A stretch of DNA of 64,000 nucleotides from Kluyvera intermedia (GCF_021440345.1 NZ_JAKCNS010000039.1:1-64000); one strand, 5' to 3'. Positions 20,598-31,950 are shown, numbered from the stretch's first letter. The notes: generated by a model not told the origin, from the sequence alone. Numbers and translations are program-made.

Positions 20598-21623
20598 CTA
20601 GTCTTGATTATTCAGCTTGCGTTCCAAAGCCTTGAGACGCTTGCTCATTTCATCAATATTCATCACCAGTGCGGCCGTTTTGCGCCATGCCTTGTTCGGC
20701 TGGAGCGGGATGCCGGATGAGTACACGCCAGGCTCGGTAATTGGACGCATCACCATACCCATACCGGTTACGGTCACTTTGTCGCAAATTTCCATATGGC
20801 CGTTAATCACGCTGGCACCGCCAATCATGCAGTAACGACCAATTTTGAGGCTGCCGGCCATGATAACACCGCCTGCAACTGCGGTATTGTCGCCAATCAC
20901 CACGTTGTGCGCAATCTGGCACTGGTTATCAATGATAACACCGTTGCCGATCTGCGTGTCGTCAAGCGCACCACGATCGATGGTCGTACAAGCACCGATC
21001 TCCACGCGATCGCCAATAATCACGCGGCCCAACTGAGGGATCTTCACCCAGTTGCCGCGATCGTTGGCATATCCAAAACCATCAGAACCGATAACGGTGC
21101 TGGATTGGATCAGGCAATTCTCACCGATCTCGACTTCGTGGTAAATGGTTACATTCGCCCACAGGCGTGAACCGGCACCAATTTTGGTCTTTTTACCGAC
21201 GAAACACCCCGCCCCAATCACAACGTTATCGCCAAGAACAACGTCGGACTCAATCACGGCATTTGCGCCGATCGAGACGTTGTTACCCAGCGTGGCGGAC
21301 GGACTCACCACCGCGCTCGGTGCGATATCCTGCGCCGGTTGTGGCGTGGTATCTAAAATTTGAGCCATACGTGCGTAGGTCAGGTAGGGGTTCTTCACTA
21401 CCAGCGCAGCGCCTTTGGCGTAAGGCAGTAAATCTTGCGTCAGGACAATCGCCGACGCTTCGCAAGCGGACAGGTGTTCACGATACTTGGGATTAACCAG
21501 GAACGTGACATGACCCGCCTTAGCGGATTGCATGGACGCGACAGCGGTGATGACGATATCGCCATCACCGTGTAATTCCGCATCCAACTGCTGAGCTAAA
21601 TCAGCCAGTCGAATTGAAGGCAT
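20598..21623 (-). CDS. lpxD: UDP-3-O-(3-hydroxymyristoyl)glucosamine N-acyltransferase
   Basis: LpxD adds the N-linked 3-hydroxymyristate in lipid A synthesis. The 341-residue trimeric enzyme has an N-terminal uridine-binding domain (about 1-100), a hexapeptide-repeat left-handed beta-helix (about 105-300) with the catalytic His in [10 protein letters not shown] near 239, and a C-terminal helical extension. It lies 3 bases downstream of skp. Confidence 0.97.
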   Translation of the reverse strand: MPSIRLADLAQQLDAELHGDGDIVITAVASMQSAKAGHVTFLVNPKYREHLSACEASAIVLTQDLLPYAKGAALVVKNPYLTYARMAQILDTTPQPAQDIAPSAVVSPSATLGNNVSIGANAVIESDVVLGDNVVIGAGCFVGKKTKIGAGSRLWANVTIYHEVEIGENCLIQSSTVIGSDGFGYANDRGNWVKIPQLGRVIIGDRVEIGACTTIDRGALDDTQIGNGVIIDNQCQIAHNVVIGDNTAVAGGVIMAGSLKIGRYCMIGGASVINGHMEICDKVTVTGMGMVMRPITEPGVYSSGIPLQPNKAWRKTAALVMNIDEMSKRLKALERKLNNQD

Positions 21624-21626
21624 TAC

Positions 21627-22112
21627 TTATTTAACCTGTTTCAGTACATCAGAAGTGATGTCTTTAACATCGCTGCTGTTGAATGCAACGGCGTTAGCGT
21701 CAACCACCAGGTCGATGCTCTGGCTTGCAGCAACGGATTTCACAGCTGTCTGGATACGAGTAACCAGTTTGCCACGTTCTTCGTTAGTACGACGCTGACG
21801 ATCCTGCTCAAAAGACTGTGCTTTCTGAGAGAAAGACTGACGCTGTGCAGTGATGTCTTTTTCCAGCTTGGTGCGGTCAGCACCAGCTTTCATAGACTGC
21901 AGACGCTGCATTTTAGACTGCAGGTCGCCTTCCATACGCTGAAGTTCGCCAGCACGGCCTTTGAATTCGTTTTCCAAGGTGCTGGAAACGCCGGTTTTCT
22001 GTGCAACTTGCTGGAACAGGCTACCCATGTTAACAATTGCAATTTTATCTGCTGCCTGAGCAGATGCGGCCATTGCTAAACCCAGACCCGCTGCGACTAA
22101 CCACTTTTTCAC
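21627..22112 (-). CDS. skp: Periplasmic outer-membrane protein chaperone Skp
   Basis: Skp is a trimeric jellyfish-shaped periplasmic holdase for unfolded outer-membrane proteins. The 161-residue precursor has a signal peptide ending AQA at about 20 and a long, basic, glutamine-rich coiled-coil arm (about 45-120). I use GTG at 22112 because AAGGAG lies 7 bases upstream and the length equals E. coli. A longer frame begins at 22130. It is downstream of bamA, its functional partner. Confidence 0.95.
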   Translation of the reverse strand: MKKWLVAAGLGLAMAASAQAADKIAIVNMGSLFQQVAQKTGVSSTLENEFKGRAGELQRMEGDLQSKMQRLQSMKAGADRTKLEKDITAQRQSFSQKAQSFEQDRQRRTNEERGKLVTRIQTAVKSVAASQSIDLVVDANAVAFNSSDVKDITSDVLKQVK

Positions 22113-22239
22113 AATAATACTCCTTACCATCCCATATGTACCCGAAGGTACTGTTCTTTTGGTGGCCCGGAGGCCACCTGACGCTATCGCCTTATGCCAG
22201 CAAAACTAAACTGAACGTGCATTCCTTTGCAATGAGCAA

Positions 22240-24651
22240 TTACCAGGTTTTACCAATGTTAAACTGGAACTGCTCGGCTTTATCTCCACTGTATTTCTTA
22301 TACGGCTGGGCGTAGGAGAAGACCAACGGCCCTAATGGTGACATCCATTGTAATGCGATACCTGCGGACATACGGATATTGCTCGGATCGCTGTAGTCTG
22401 GAACGCCCGCATTTTTCATATCTGCAGTGTTCTGCCAGTTGGTATCCCAAACGGTACCGGCATCCCAGAAGAAGGACGTACGGACCGAGTTCGCGTATTT
22501 ATCGCTGATAAACGGCGTAGGGACAATCAGCTCCAGGCTGGCGACGGCCATGGCGTTACCGCCCACCGCATCGTCAGACTTACAGTAGCCGCCGGACTTA
22601 TCACAGTTATCCAGACCGGACGCACCGTAGTAAACCGCTTTCGGACCGATGGTGTTGGACTGGAAACCACGCACGGTGCTGGAACCACCGGCATAGAAGT
22701 TTTCATAGAACGGCAATTCTTTGCTGCCGATCCCGTCACCATAGCCCCACTTGGTACGGCCCAGAACCACCCACTGATGATCATCATCAATCGGGAAGTA
22801 GGATGCCGTATCCATGGTCACTTTATAGAACTCGTTATCGGAGCCCGGAATCGTGACTTTACCATTCAGGTTGACGCGCGAACCGTCCGTCGGGAAATAG
22901 CCGCGGTCGAGTTTGTTATACGTCCAACCGTAGTTGAAGGTGAAGTCGTTTGCCGAGAAACCGTTATCGTCGCTGGTTGTACCCGCCTTCTGGCCGATAG
23001 AGTCCAGATAACGCCACATCGCCACCTGCGGTTCCATGTTGGACAGGTCGTTATGGACGTAGCCCAGACCCGCACGCAGTGAGTTGTATTCGTTAATCGG
23101 GAAGCCTAACGTCCCGTCTACACCATAACTTTTGTTGGTATAGGAGGAGAGGTCAGCATCGTCAGCTTTAAAGTCATTGTAGAAGACACGACCGCCAAGG
23201 CTAACGCCATCAACCGTAAAGTACGGGTTGGTCACAGAAAGCTCGGTATAGGTCTGGTAGTCGTTCTTGGTACCGTTGATACCCACAGAGTAACCGGTAC
23301 CTAACCAGTTATCCTGCTGAACGCCCGCCTGGAAGCTCACGCCGCTTTCAGTACCGTAGCCGATACCGAAGTTGAAGCTACCGGTGTTACGTTCTTTAAC
23401 CTTGTAGACGACGTCTACCTGGTCCGGGCTGCCCGGTACGCGCTGAGTATCGGTGTCGACGGTTTCAAAGTAGCCCAGACGGTTCAGACGATCTTTACCC
23501 TGGTCAACTAAATCGCCGCCCAACCATGCGCCTTCCATCTGGCGCATTTCGCGACGCAGTACGGAATCTTTGGAGGTGTCGTTACCTTCGAAGCGGATAT
23601 TACGCACGTAGAAGCGGTTACCAGCATCCACGTTGATATGCAGCTTGACGGTTTTATCGGTGTCGTTAATTTCCGGCTGAGACTGAACGCGCGGATAGGC
23701 GTAGCCATAGCGACCAAGAAGTTTCTTAATGTTATCTTCCATTTTGGTCACTTTCGCGCCGTTATACAGCTCGCCCGGCTCGATCTTGGTCAGCCCTTCG
23801 ATCTCGGCTGAGTGCCCAGCAAGGTTCCCTGTCACCTGTACGCCAGACAGTTTGTACTGGTCGCCTTCGGTGATGTTAACGGTGATGTAGATACCTTTTT
23901 TATCCGGCGTCAGGCTAACCTGCGTGGAATCAATGTTGAAACGGGCATAGCCGCGGTCCAGGTAGTAGCTACGCAGAGTTTCAAGGTCACCCGCCAGCTT
24001 CTGTTTCTGGTATTTGCGATCGCCAACCACGTTCCACCACGGCACTTCATCGCGCAACTGGAAAGTAGAAATCAGATCTTCAGTGCTGAACGCGTGGTTA
24101 CCCACGATGTTAATCTGCTGGATCTTGGCGGAAACCCCTTCCTGGAAAACCAGCTTCAGGTCGACACGGTTACGCGGCAACGGTGTAACAACCGCCTTCA
24201 CGCTCGCGCTGTACTTACCGACGCTGTAGTAGAAATCTTCCAGACCTTTTTCAATATCACCGAGTGTTGTACGGTCGAGGGATTCACCAACGCGGACGCC
24301 AGAAGCCTCAAGGTTTTGCTTGAGCATGTCATCCTTCACCGATTTATTACCGGAGAAAGTGATGCTAGCAATCGTTGGGCGTTCTTTGACCTGCACCAAT
24401 AACACATCGCCATCTCTCAGGACGCGAACATCCTCAAAGTTGCCCGTGGCAAACAGGGCGCGAATGGTGTTACTGATGTCATCATCAGTGACTGTATCGC
24501 CAGGACGTACTGGCATACTGAGGAGGGCCGCACCAACAGCGACTCGCTGCAAGCCTTCGAAATGAATGTCTTTCACCACGAATCCGTCAGCACCGTATAC
24601 GGTCGCGCTGCCAAAAAGCAGCGACGCTATGAGCAACTTTTTCATCGCCAT
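22240..24651 (-). CDS. bamA: Outer-membrane protein assembly factor BamA
   Basis: BamA is the essential Omp85 core of the BAM complex that inserts beta-barrel proteins into the outer membrane. The 803-residue precursor has a signal peptide (1-20), five POTRA domains (about 24-420) and a 16-strand barrel with the conserved VRGF motif near residue 655 and a C-terminal aromatic (GKTW). It is slightly shorter than E. coli BamA (810), mainly because the surface loop after AVYY is shorter and different, though it keeps two cysteines. Confidence 0.97.
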   Translation of the reverse strand: MAMKKLLIASLLFGSATVYGADGFVVKDIHFEGLQRVAVGAALLSMPVRPGDTVTDDDISNTIRALFATGNFEDVRVLRDGDVLLVQVKERPTIASITFSGNKSVKDDMLKQNLEASGVRVGESLDRTTLGDIEKGLEDFYYSVGKYSASVKAVVTPLPRNRVDLKLVFQEGVSAKIQQINIVGNHAFSTEDLISTFQLRDEVPWWNVVGDRKYQKQKLAGDLETLRSYYLDRGYARFNIDSTQVSLTPDKKGIYITVNITEGDQYKLSGVQVTGNLAGHSAEIEGLTKIEPGELYNGAKVTKMEDNIKKLLGRYGYAYPRVQSQPEINDTDKTVKLHINVDAGNRFYVRNIRFEGNDTSKDSVLRREMRQMEGAWLGGDLVDQGKDRLNRLGYFETVDTDTQRVPGSPDQVDVVYKVKERNTGSFNFGIGYGTESGVSFQAGVQQDNWLGTGYSVGINGTKNDYQTYTELSVTNPYFTVDGVSLGGRVFYNDFKADDADLSSYTNKSYGVDGTLGFPINEYNSLRAGLGYVHNDLSNMEPQVAMWRYLDSIGQKAGTTSDDNGFSANDFTFNYGWTYNKLDRGYFPTDGSRVNLNGKVTIPGSDNEFYKVTMDTASYFPIDDDHQWVVLGRTKWGYGDGIGSKELPFYENFYAGGSSTVRGFQSNTIGPKAVYYGASGLDNCDKSGGYCKSDDAVGGNAMAVASLELIVPTPFISDKYANSVRTSFFWDAGTVWDTNWQNTADMKNAGVPDYSDPSNIRMSAGIALQWMSPLGPLVFSYAQPYKKYSGDKAEQFQFNIGKTW

Positions 24652-24682
24652 TGTTATTATGCGTTCTTCCTAACTATCTCTC

Positions 24683-26035
24683 TTACAACCGAGAGAAATC
24701 ATTGAAAAGTGCAAGCCCCATTAACAGCATCAGCAGGATCGAGCCAATGCGATAACTAAAGTCTTGAACTCGCTCGGATACCGGGCCGCCTTTCAGCTTT
24801 TCGATCGCCAAAAACAGCAAATGTCCCCCATCTAATACGGGGAGCGGGAACAGGTTGATTATGCCTAAATTCACGCTGATGAGTGCAAGAAACATCAGGT
24901 AGTAAATCAACCCAAACTCCGCAGACATCCCAGCCCCCTGGGCGATAGAAATCGGCCCACTGAGGTTGTTCAGTTTGACGTCACCGGTTATCAATTTTCC
25001 CAGCATACTGACCGTCAGCTTCATCAACTGCCCGGTTTTCTCCGTGGCTTCGACAATCGCGCTGAAAGGCCCATACTGGCGCACTGTTTTGTATTCCTCA
25101 GGCAGCGGGATAACTTTCGGTACTACCCCTGCGAACCCTTCTACCTTTCCGCTACCGTGTTTTGTATCCGGTATCAGAGTTAAAGACAAGGGACTCCCCT
25201 GCCTTTCGATCCCCAACTGTAACGCTTTACCCGGATTGTCACGCACCAGCGTAACAAACGTCAGCCATTGCGTCAGCGGTTGACCGTTGACTGTAACGAT
25301 CCGATCCCCTGCTTGTAAACCAGCTTTACGTGCCGCAGAGTCAGATTGTACCTCTGCTAATACAGGTTCAATCTGTGCACCACGAGGGCGAATCCCAAGC
25401 GAGGCTACCGGATCTTCTTTATCTGGCTCGAACGCCCAGTGACGCAGATCGAGGATTCTATCCTGTCGCTGGTCACTGCCGAAAGGGGCAACGGTGAGAG
25501 TGGTGCTTTCGTCACCGATTTTTGCCACTAACGCCATGCGCACAGCATCCCAGTCAGGCGTTTCGATACCATCTATTGCTTTTAGTTCCGTGCCTGGTGC
25601 AATTTGTGCTTCCGCCGCGATGGAATTGGCGGTTATTTCACCAACAACCGGACGAACGCCAGGGACACCGATGATAAACACCAGCCAATAGGCAAAGATG
25701 GCAAAGAGGAAGTTAGCGATGGGGCCGGCGGCAATCACGGCGGCACGCTGGCCGACCGTTTTGTTGTTGAACGCCATGTGACGCAGCTCAGGCGCCACTG
25801 CGTCAACCCGCTCGTCGAGCATTTTGACGTAGCCGCCCAGGGGGATAAGGGCGACAACAAATTCGGTGCCGCGTTTATCAACACGGCGCCACAGCGCTTT
25901 ACCAAAGCCAATGGAGAAGCGCTCTACACGGATACCACAGCGCCGAGCAACCCAGAAATGACCAAATTCGTGTACGGTGATCAATACCCCTAGCGCAATA
26001 ATAAAAGCGGCCAGGTTCCAGAGAATGCTCAGCAT
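24683..26035 (-). CDS. rseP: Site-2 intramembrane zinc protease RseP
   Basis: RseP cuts DegS-clipped RseA within the membrane to release sigma-E, and also removes signal-peptide remnants. The 450-residue protein has HEFGH at residues 22-26 in the first helix, two periplasmic PDZ domains (about 115-310), and a distal LDGG zinc motif near 401-404. It lies between cdsA (11 bases) and bamA (31 bases). Confidence 0.97.
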   Translation of the reverse strand: MLSILWNLAAFIIALGVLITVHEFGHFWVARRCGIRVERFSIGFGKALWRRVDKRGTEFVVALIPLGGYVKMLDERVDAVAPELRHMAFNNKTVGQRAAVIAAGPIANFLFAIFAYWLVFIIGVPGVRPVVGEITANSIAAEAQIAPGTELKAIDGIETPDWDAVRMALVAKIGDESTTLTVAPFGSDQRQDRILDLRHWAFEPDKEDPVASLGIRPRGAQIEPVLAEVQSDSAARKAGLQAGDRIVTVNGQPLTQWLTFVTLVRDNPGKALQLGIERQGSPLSLTLIPDTKHGSGKVEGFAGVVPKVIPLPEEYKTVRQYGPFSAIVEATEKTGQLMKLTVSMLGKLITGDVKLNNLSGPISIAQGAGMSAEFGLIYYLMFLALISVNLGIINLFPLPVLDGGHLLFLAIEKLKGGPVSERVQDFSYRIGSILLMLLMGLALFNDFSRL

Positions 26036-26046
26036 AAGTTCATCCG

Positions 26047-26904
26047 TTAAATCGTCCTGAAAACGAGCAGCAACAGGCAGGCGAAGACAGGAACCGCAGC
26101 CGTCAGGCTATCAATTCGGTCCAGTATCCCGCCGTGTCCCGGGATCAGATGCCCGCTGTCTTTAATACCCGCCTCGCGTTTGAACATACTCTCAGTGAGA
26201 TCGCCCAATACCGAAGCCAGTGCGGCAATGATGGAACAGGTTAACAGGATGGACGGTGCAACGTCCAGATTTGCCCATACGCCATAAGCCCAGGAGATAA
26301 CGGCTGCCGTAATCAGGCCACCGATAAAGCCCTGCCAGGTTTTCCCCGGAGAGACCTTCGGCGCAAGTTTATGTTTGCCAAACAGCTTGCCAAACATATA
26401 GGCACCAGAGTCCGCTCCCCAAACCAGGATCATGACGTAGAGCAACCACAGCGCGCCGCTGTAGTGGTTTTCGTCGTAATGCCAGGAGCGGAGTGCCAGC
26501 ATGCCCCAGAAGAACGGTATAATCGTAGCGATACCGAAAATCAGACGCAGCGCCTTTGACTGACGCCAGAGCGCAGCAGACCCAGGATAAGAGAGAACTA
26601 ATACCAGTGCGACAACCCACCAAATCAGGGAGGCCCACAGCGATATTTCGACAACCGGTTGATGAATATTATGGTGATATTCCGGTATCAAAAAGAGCAT
26701 CACCGCCAGCAGCAGGCCACAAAGTACGGCAAGCCACACGCGCTGAGTACGAGAAGTGAAACCGCAAAATTGCCCCCATTCCCACGCCGCCAGCATACAT
26801 ACCACTAGCGTCACAATGGCAAAGCCACCGGGCGGCAGCAAAAAAAGGGCTGCGATAACAACCGGTATTAAAATCAATGCAGAAATCAGGCGATACTTCA
26901 GCAA
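26047..26904 (-). CDS. cdsA: Phosphatidate cytidylyltransferase
   Basis: This integral inner-membrane enzyme makes CDP-diacylglycerol from phosphatidate and CTP, the precursor of all phospholipids. The 285-residue protein has about eight hydrophobic segments and the CdsA signature near the C-terminus ([19 protein letters not shown]). It lies 12 bases downstream of uppS. Confidence 0.97.
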   Translation of the reverse strand: MLKYRLISALILIPVVIAALFLLPPGGFAIVTLVVCMLAAWEWGQFCGFTSRTQRVWLAVLCGLLLAVMLFLIPEYHHNIHQPVVEISLWASLIWWVVALVLVLSYPGSAALWRQSKALRLIFGIATIIPFFWGMLALRSWHYDENHYSGALWLLYVMILVWGADSGAYMFGKLFGKHKLAPKVSPGKTWQGFIGGLITAAVISWAYGVWANLDVAPSILLTCSIIAALASVLGDLTESMFKREAGIKDSGHLIPGHGGILDRIDSLTAAVPVFACLLLLVFRTI

Positions 26905-26916
26905 AAGCTACCCCCA

Positions 26917-27675
26917 TCAGGCTTTGTCGCCACCAGGCTCGGTGCCGCCGAAACGTCGCTCTCGATTAGCGAAAGCATGCAGCGCACCCTCAAAGTCTTG
27001 TTCATCGAAATCGGGCCAAAGAACATCTGTAAAGTAAAGTTCAGCATAGGCAATTTGCCAGATGAGAAAGTTACTGATCCGATGTTCTCCCCCGGTCCTA
27101 ATCACTAAATCTACGGGAGCCAGTTCATGCATGCAGATCTGCTGATTCAGCAGCTCTTCACTAATTTGATCGGGGCGGAGTTCCCCTTCCTGAACCTGTT
27201 CGGCTAAGCGCTGAACTCCCTGAATAATATCCCACCGACCGCCGTAATTTGCGGCGATGTTCAATGTTAACCCCGTATTTTTCTCCGTCAGCGTTTCCGC
27301 CTTACGGATCCGCTCTTGCAGGCGCGAATTAAACCGACGGGTATCGCCAATAATTCGCAGCCGAACGTTATGGCGGTGCAGGCTTTTTACTTCACTGTCC
27401 AGCGCCCAAACGAACAGCTCCATCAACGCACTCACCTCTTGTTCCGGGCGGTTCCAGTTTTCACTGCTGAATGCGTATAGCGTTAATGCCTCGATACCGT
27501 GACTCGCTGCGTAGGCCACAGCGCGGCGCACGGATTTCGCCCCGGCTTTATGTCCAAAGGCGCGAATCTTACCTTGCTTCTTCGCCCAGCGGCCATTGCC
27601 ATCCATAATGATCGCAACATGACGGCAACCGTGGGCTGGCAGATTCTCGCTGATTGGTTGATTAGCAGACAACAT
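26917..27675 (-). CDS. uppS: Undecaprenyl diphosphate synthase
   Basis: This cis-prenyltransferase condenses eight isopentenyl units onto farnesyl diphosphate, giving the C55 lipid carrier for peptidoglycan and LPS. The 252-residue protein has the catalytic MDGNGRWAKK motif (Asp25) and the C-terminal RTGGEHRISNFLIWQ stretch. It heads a tight uppS-cdsA-rseP-bamA run. It is preceded by a 237-base gap with a palindrome and the dxr terminator, so it probably has its own promoter. Confidence 0.97.
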   Translation of the reverse strand: MLSANQPISENLPAHGCRHVAIIMDGNGRWAKKQGKIRAFGHKAGAKSVRRAVAYAASHGIEALTLYAFSSENWNRPEQEVSALMELFVWALDSEVKSLHRHNVRLRIIGDTRRFNSRLQERIRKAETLTEKNTGLTLNIAANYGGRWDIIQGVQRLAEQVQEGELRPDQISEELLNQQICMHELAPVDLVIRTGGEHRISNFLIWQIAYAELYFTDVLWPDFDEQDFEGALHAFANRERRFGGTEPGGDKA

Positions 27676-27735
27676 AACGCGTTTTTAATCCATGAAAAGG
27701 GATGAGCGGTACCCCGGAATACAGCTATATACTTT

Positions 27736-27759
27736 ATCATTCAGGTAAACCTGAATGAT
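27736..27759 (-). promoter_or_regulatory. Perfect palindrome upstream of uppS
   Basis: A 10-bp perfect inverted repeat (ATCATTCAGG / CCTGAATGAT) with a TAAA loop lies about 60 bases before uppS. On the minus strand a weak promoter could be read as TTCAGG, an 18-base spacer and TATATA (roughly 27724-27744), which the palindrome would overlap. It could be an operator or an RNA hairpin. It lacks a T tract, so it is not a standard terminator. Confidence 0.5.
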
Positions 27760-27780
27760 TTTACGTATCTTTGTGTCGCA

Positions 27781-27806
27781 AAAAAGCCGTGATTAAGCAC
27801 GGCTTT
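27781..27806 (-). terminator. Terminator after dxr
   Basis: The stem AAAGCCGTG / CACGGCTTT with a 6-base loop is followed on the minus strand by a run of T. It separates dxr from uppS. Confidence 0.85.
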
Positions 27807-27912
27807 CCCAATAGCAAAGCCAAAATACGGCGCTACCGAGTGGCGCAGACTATATCACTGAAGCCAGATGCTCACAAATGCCGTGATGGTTTGTATGCTG
27901 ATTCCGCTCTCA

Positions 27913-29109
27913 TTAACGAACGAAATGCTTCGCCTGCGCAGACGCTTCTTCGCGCGCCCTGACGTCAATTTCCATCACCGCCTCAACGCTCTGTGGTTCA
28001 CTGAGTTCGAGGTGTTCCAGCACCGCCATATTCACAGCGGCAATATCGGTGAAACGGATTTGCCCGTCGAGGAATGCGGCAACCGCAATCTCGTTGGCTG
28101 CATTTAGCGCCGTAGTCGCTGCCTGGCCCTGTTCAAAGGCCTCCATCGCCAGTTTCAGGCAAGGGTAGCGCGCATAATCGGGCTCACTAAAGCTCAACGA
28201 TCCCATCTTGCAGAAATCCAGCGGCTTCGCGCCGGAAATCACACGATGCGGCCATGCCATGGTGTTGGCAATTGGCGTCCGCATATCGGGCTCACCCAAC
28301 TGTGCCAGTACGCTGCCGTCCTGGTATCGCACCATTGAGTGAATCACCGACTGAGGGTGAATCAGTACTTCCATCTGCTGCGCTGATGCATTAAACAACC
28401 AGCGGGCTTCGATGTATTCCAGACCTTTATTCATCATGGTGGCCGAGTCGACGGAAATTTTACGTCCCATCGACCAGTTCGGATGGCGACAAGCCTGATC
28501 TGGCGTCATTGCGCTCAGTTCAGCGATTGGCGTTTCACGGAATGGACCACCTGATCCGGTAAGCAGAATGGATGACACTCCATGCTGCGCCAGATCAGCG
28601 TACCCTAAGTTGCTCTGAAAACTTTGCGGTAAACTCTGAAAGATAGCGTTATGTTCGCTGTCGACGGGCAGAATCTGCGCATTATGTTGTTTGACGGCCT
28701 CAAGGAACAGACGCCCGCAGGTCACTAGTGATTCTTTATTCGCCAACAGGATAATTTTCCCGGCGCGGATTGCTGCCAGCGTTGGGAGCAGACCGGCTGC
28801 GCCAACAATCGCCGCCATGACCTGATCGACCTCATCCAGCGCCGCCACCTCGCAGGCCGCTTGCTGACCGCTGAGCACCTCAGTCTGGCTGCCATGCTCG
28901 CGCAGCGCAAGCATCACGGCATGGGCGCTAGGTGCGTCATCCATCACCGCATAGCGCGGAGCAAACTCCAGGCACTGTTCAACCATGCGCTCGACGTTTT
29001 TACCCGCCACCAGCGCGGTTACCGTAAATTTCTCTGGGTTATGGCGCACGACGTCCAGCGTATTGCAACCAATAGAGCCCGTAGAGCCCAGAACAGCTAA
29101 TCGCTTCAT
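27913..29109 (-). CDS. dxr: 1-deoxy-D-xylulose 5-phosphate reductoisomerase
   Basis: Dxr (IspC) converts DXP to 2-C-methyl-D-erythritol 4-phosphate with NADPH, the first committed step of the MEP isoprenoid pathway that feeds uppS. The 398-residue protein starts with the Rossmann motif GSTGSIG (residues 8-14) and contains the conserved substrate loop [19 protein letters not shown]. It has length and layout equal to E. coli. A terminator follows. Confidence 0.97.
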   Translation of the reverse strand: MKRLAVLGSTGSIGCNTLDVVRHNPEKFTVTALVAGKNVERMVEQCLEFAPRYAVMDDAPSAHAVMLALREHGSQTEVLSGQQAACEVAALDEVDQVMAAIVGAAGLLPTLAAIRAGKIILLANKESLVTCGRLFLEAVKQHNAQILPVDSEHNAIFQSLPQSFQSNLGYADLAQHGVSSILLTGSGGPFRETPIAELSAMTPDQACRHPNWSMGRKISVDSATMMNKGLEYIEARWLFNASAQQMEVLIHPQSVIHSMVRYQDGSVLAQLGEPDMRTPIANTMAWPHRVISGAKPLDFCKMGSLSFSEPDYARYPCLKLAMEAFEQGQAATTALNAANEIAVAAFLDGQIRFTDIAAVNMAVLEHLELSEPQSVEAVMEIDVRAREEASAQAKHFVR

Positions 29110-29133
29110 GAGAGATCCAGAATAGATAAAATA

Positions 29134-29254
29134 TACTCGACGTATTTCAAGTTACACAAAGGCGACAAGCCGATGTTCCTGAAAGCTTACCGAGATCGGT
29201 CAGTAGTCTCTGGGAGCACGGTAAGCGCACCTGCGGCTTGAAAGACAACGAGTA
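29134..29254 (+). repeat. Enterobacterial intergenic repeat, copy A (RSA-like)
   Basis: An about 120-base imperfect palindromic element fills most of the dxr-frr gap. Its ends are inverted: positions 29134-29151 and the reverse complement of 29237-29254 agree at 15 of 18 bases (TACTCG...TTTCAAG). The sequence aligns with the reverse complement of copy B beyond frr. The ends resemble a repeat family common in enterobacterial intergenic regions, which I recall as RSA-type in E. coli. The family name is from memory. Confidence 0.75.
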
Positions 29255-29262
29255 CAAAGCAA

Positions 29263-29302
29263 AACGCCGCCAGCGAAGCAGTAATGCTCCCTGTACGGCG
29301 TT
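29263..29302 (-). terminator. Possible terminator after frr
   Basis: A 7-bp stem AACGCCG / CGGCGTT encloses a 26-base segment with an inner 4-bp stem (AGCA/TGCT). On the minus strand it is followed by TTTGCTTTG. It is a moderate rather than canonical terminator, adjoining repeat copy A. Confidence 0.55.
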
Positions 29303-29323
29303 CATCGCACAACTTACGCAGTA

Positions 29324-29881
29324 TTAGAACTGCATCAGCTCTGCTTCTTTCTCTGCCAGCGCCGCTTCAACTTTCTTGATAGCCGCATCGGTCAGTTTCT
29401 GTACATCTTCTTGAGAACGGCGATCGTCATCTTCGCTGATCTCTTTGTCTTTCAGCAGCGCCTTCACTTTATCGTTCGCATCGCGACGGACGTTACGTAC
29501 GGATACGCGCGCCTGTTCTGCTTCACCACGAACAATTTTGGTCAGGTCTTTACGACGTTCTTCGGTCAGCGGAGGCAGCGGAACGCGAATGTCAGTACCC
29601 GCGGAGCTTGGGTTCAGACCGAGGTCAGACGCCATAATCGCTTTTTCAACGGCCGGGCCCAAAGAGCGGTCGAACACGTTAATTTTCAGCGTACGGGTAT
29701 CTTCTACCGTGACGCTTGCCAGCTGACGCAGCGGAGTTGGGGTGCCGTAATACTCAACGACAATGCCGTCCAGCAGGCTGGGAGAAGCACGACCCGTGCG
29801 AATTTTGCTGATTTGGTTTTTGAATGCTTCTACGCATTTTTCCATGCGTACTTCAGCATCTTTTCTGATATCGCTAATCAC
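29324..29881 (-). CDS. frr: Ribosome recycling factor
   Basis: RRF splits post-termination ribosomes together with EF-G. The 185-residue tRNA-shaped protein consists of a three-helix bundle with a small beta domain (about 31-105). The C-terminal helix is rich in Glu and Lys. Length equals E. coli. It is flanked on both sides by copies of an intergenic repeat. Confidence 0.97.
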   Translation of the reverse strand: MISDIRKDAEVRMEKCVEAFKNQISKIRTGRASPSLLDGIVVEYYGTPTPLRQLASVTVEDTRTLKINVFDRSLGPAVEKAIMASDLGLNPSSAGTDIRVPLPPLTEERRKDLTKIVRGEAEQARVSVRNVRRDANDKVKALLKDKEISEDDDRRSQEDVQKLTDAAIKKVEAALAEKEAELMQF

Positions 29882-29979
29882 GTTACGAATCCTTGAAAAC
29901 TAGTCTCAGTCAGACCAGACAATGACACATTGCGAAGAATGCGCTAAGTATAGTCTCGTTTAAATCAGGCCACCGAATA

Positions 29980-30100
29980 TACTCGTCGTCTTTCAAACTG
30001 CGGATGTATTGGCTGCATTCGTTTCCCCAAATCACTTACTAAAGTAAGCTCATCGGAGTTCTCTCAATTGCCGCCTTACCGCAACTTAAAATCCATAGAG
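29980..30100 (-). repeat. Enterobacterial intergenic repeat, copy B (RSA-like)
   Basis: This element of about 120 bases in the frr-pyrH gap begins TACTCGTCGTCTTTCAAACTGC. It contains an inner palindrome around CTTACTAAAGTAAG (30035-30048) and ends in GCAACTTAAAA. Its reverse complement aligns over its length with copy A at 29134-29254, sharing AAGTT, AAGGCG, AGCTTAC and GAAAGAC blocks, so the two are oppositely oriented. Confidence 0.75.
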
Positions 30101-30156
30101 TGAATCAATTCTGCCAGGTAAAGGCGAATCTTACCCGGAATTGGCCGCTACGGAAA

Positions 30157-30882
30157 TTATTCCGTAATTAAAGTGCCTTCTTTTTCGCCCATGACCACGC
30201 GACGCAGTGCGCCCGGCTTGTTCATGTTGAATACGCGAATCGGCAATTTATGGTCACGGGCCAGCGTGAAGGCTGCAAGATCCATGACTTTCAGTTCTTG
30301 TTCCAGTACGTCGCTGTAGCTCAGCTGTTCGTACATGGTCGCAGACGGGTCTTTCGCCGGGTCAGCGGTGAATACGCCGTCAACTTTAGTGGCTTTCAGT
30401 ACCACGTCGGCTTCGATTTCGATGCCGCGCAGGCAGGCTGCGGAGTCGGTGGTAAAGAACGGGTTGCCGGTACCGGCGGACAGAATCACGACGCGGTTGT
30501 TACGCAGCAGGCTGATGGCCTCTGCCCAGCTGTAGTTATCACACACGCCATTCAGCGGAATCGCCGACATCAGGCGGGCGTTCACATAGGCGCGGTGCAG
30601 TGCGTCACGCATCGCCAGGCCGTTCATTACCGTTGCCAGCATGCCCATGTGGTCGCCCACAACGCGGTTCATGCCCGCTTTTGCCAGACCCGCGCCACGG
30701 AACAGGTTGCCACCACCAATAACGACACCCACTTGAATGCCCAGCTCAACAAGTTCTTTAATTTCTTGCGCCATGCGGTCAAGAATACTTGCGTCAATAC
30801 CGAAGCCTTCAGTCCCCTGCAATGCTTCACCGCTAAGCTTGAGCAGAATACGTTTGTAGACAGGTTTTGCGTTGGTAGCCAT
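30157..30882 (-). CDS. pyrH: UMP kinase
   Basis: This hexameric amino-acid-kinase family enzyme phosphorylates UMP to UDP. It is activated by GTP and inhibited by UTP. The 241 residues equal E. coli, with [18 protein letters not shown] near 57-74 and the nucleotide loop [15 protein letters not shown]. The start at 30882 ([10 protein letters not shown]) has AGGAAAG just upstream. The frame open to 31008 adds 42 unconserved residues and is rejected. Confidence 0.96.
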   Translation of the reverse strand: MATNAKPVYKRILLKLSGEALQGTEGFGIDASILDRMAQEIKELVELGIQVGVVIGGGNLFRGAGLAKAGMNRVVGDHMGMLATVMNGLAMRDALHRAYVNARLMSAIPLNGVCDNYSWAEAISLLRNNRVVILSAGTGNPFFTTDSAACLRGIEIEADVVLKATKVDGVFTADPAKDPSATMYEQLSYSDVLEQELKVMDLAAFTLARDHKLPIRVFNMNKPGALRRVVMGEKEGTLITE

Positions 30883-31002
30883 TTTCTTTCCTGAGAGTGT
30901 CACGAATGGGATGAGTGACATCATGCGTTCCTTGCCGGTGACCCCCAATAGGAGCAGGCTGATTTCCACATGACGATTTTCTTCACTGCTTAAATCTATA
31001 CT

Positions 31003-31032
31003 ACACAAAAGAGAGCCGCCCTTAGGCGGCTC
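31003..31032 (-). terminator. Terminator after tsf
   Basis: The 8-bp stem GAGCCGCC / GGCGGCTC with loop CTTA is followed on the minus strand by TCTTTTGT. It separates rpsB-tsf from pyrH. Confidence 0.85.
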
Positions 31033-31043
31033 CTTTACAGCAA

Positions 31044-31895
31044 TTAAGACTGCTTGGACATTGCAGCAACTTCTGCTGCGAAGTCAGCCTCAACTTTCTC
31101 GATGCCTTCGCCCACTTCAAAGCGGATGAAGCCAGTCACGTCAGCGTTGTGCTCTTTCAGCAGCTGGCCAACGTTTTTGCTTGGGTCCATAACGAAAGGC
31201 TGACCAGTCAGAGAAACTTCACCGGTGAATTTCTTCATGCGGCCTTCAACCATTTTCTCTGCGATTTCTTTCGGCTTACCGGACTGCATCGCGATATCCA
31301 GCTGTACCTGGTATTCTTTCTCTACCACTTCAGCAGACACGTCTTCTGGCTTAACGAATTCTGGCTTGCTTGCAGCAACGTGCATTGCCAGGTGTTTAAC
31401 CAGCTCTTCATCAGCGCCTTTAGCCGCAACCAGAACACCGATACGTGCACCGTGCTGGTAGCTACCCAGAACATCACCTTCCAGGATTGCAACGCGACGA
31501 ATGTTGATGTTTTCACCGATTTTAGCAACCAGGGCAACACGCTCTTCTTCGAACTGTGCTTTCAGGACATCAACGTCAGTCACTTTACCAGCAACAGCTG
31601 CGTCCAGAACTTTGTCTGCGAACGCCTGGAAACCACCGTCTTTAGCAACGAAGTCAGTCTGGCAGTTAACTTCCAGAATCACGCCGAAGTTGCCTTCGAT
31701 TTTGGTTTTGATCACGCCGTCAGCAGCAACGTTGCCTGCTTTTTTAGCGGCTTTGATTGCGCCAGATTTACGCATGTTTTCGATTGCCAGCTCGATGTCG
31801 CCGTTAGCTTCAGTCAGTGCTTTTTTGCAATCCATCATGCCTGCGCCAGTACGCTCACGCAGCTCTTTTACCAGGGATGCGGTAATTTCAGCCAT
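31044..31895 (-). CDS. tsf: Elongation factor Ts
   Basis: EF-Ts is the guanine nucleotide exchange factor of EF-Tu. The 283 residues equal E. coli. There is an N-terminal UBA-like domain ([21 protein letters not shown], about 13-33), the TDFVAKD motif near 80 that contacts EF-Tu, two core subdomains and a coiled-coil. It follows rpsB across an attenuator-like hairpin, the conserved rpsB-tsf arrangement. Confidence 0.97.
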   Translation of the reverse strand: MAEITASLVKELRERTGAGMMDCKKALTEANGDIELAIENMRKSGAIKAAKKAGNVAADGVIKTKIEGNFGVILEVNCQTDFVAKDGGFQAFADKVLDAAVAGKVTDVDVLKAQFEEERVALVAKIGENINIRRVAILEGDVLGSYQHGARIGVLVAAKGADEELVKHLAMHVAASKPEFVKPEDVSAEVVEKEYQVQLDIAMQSGKPKEIAEKMVEGRMKKFTGEVSLTGQPFVMDPSKNVGQLLKEHNADVTGFIRFEVGEGIEKVEADFAAEVAAMSKQS

Positions 31896-31950
31896 TCTAA
31901 AATCCTCGGAAGATTTGATCTGCCCGGCCGAAACCGCACAGATTTAAAAG

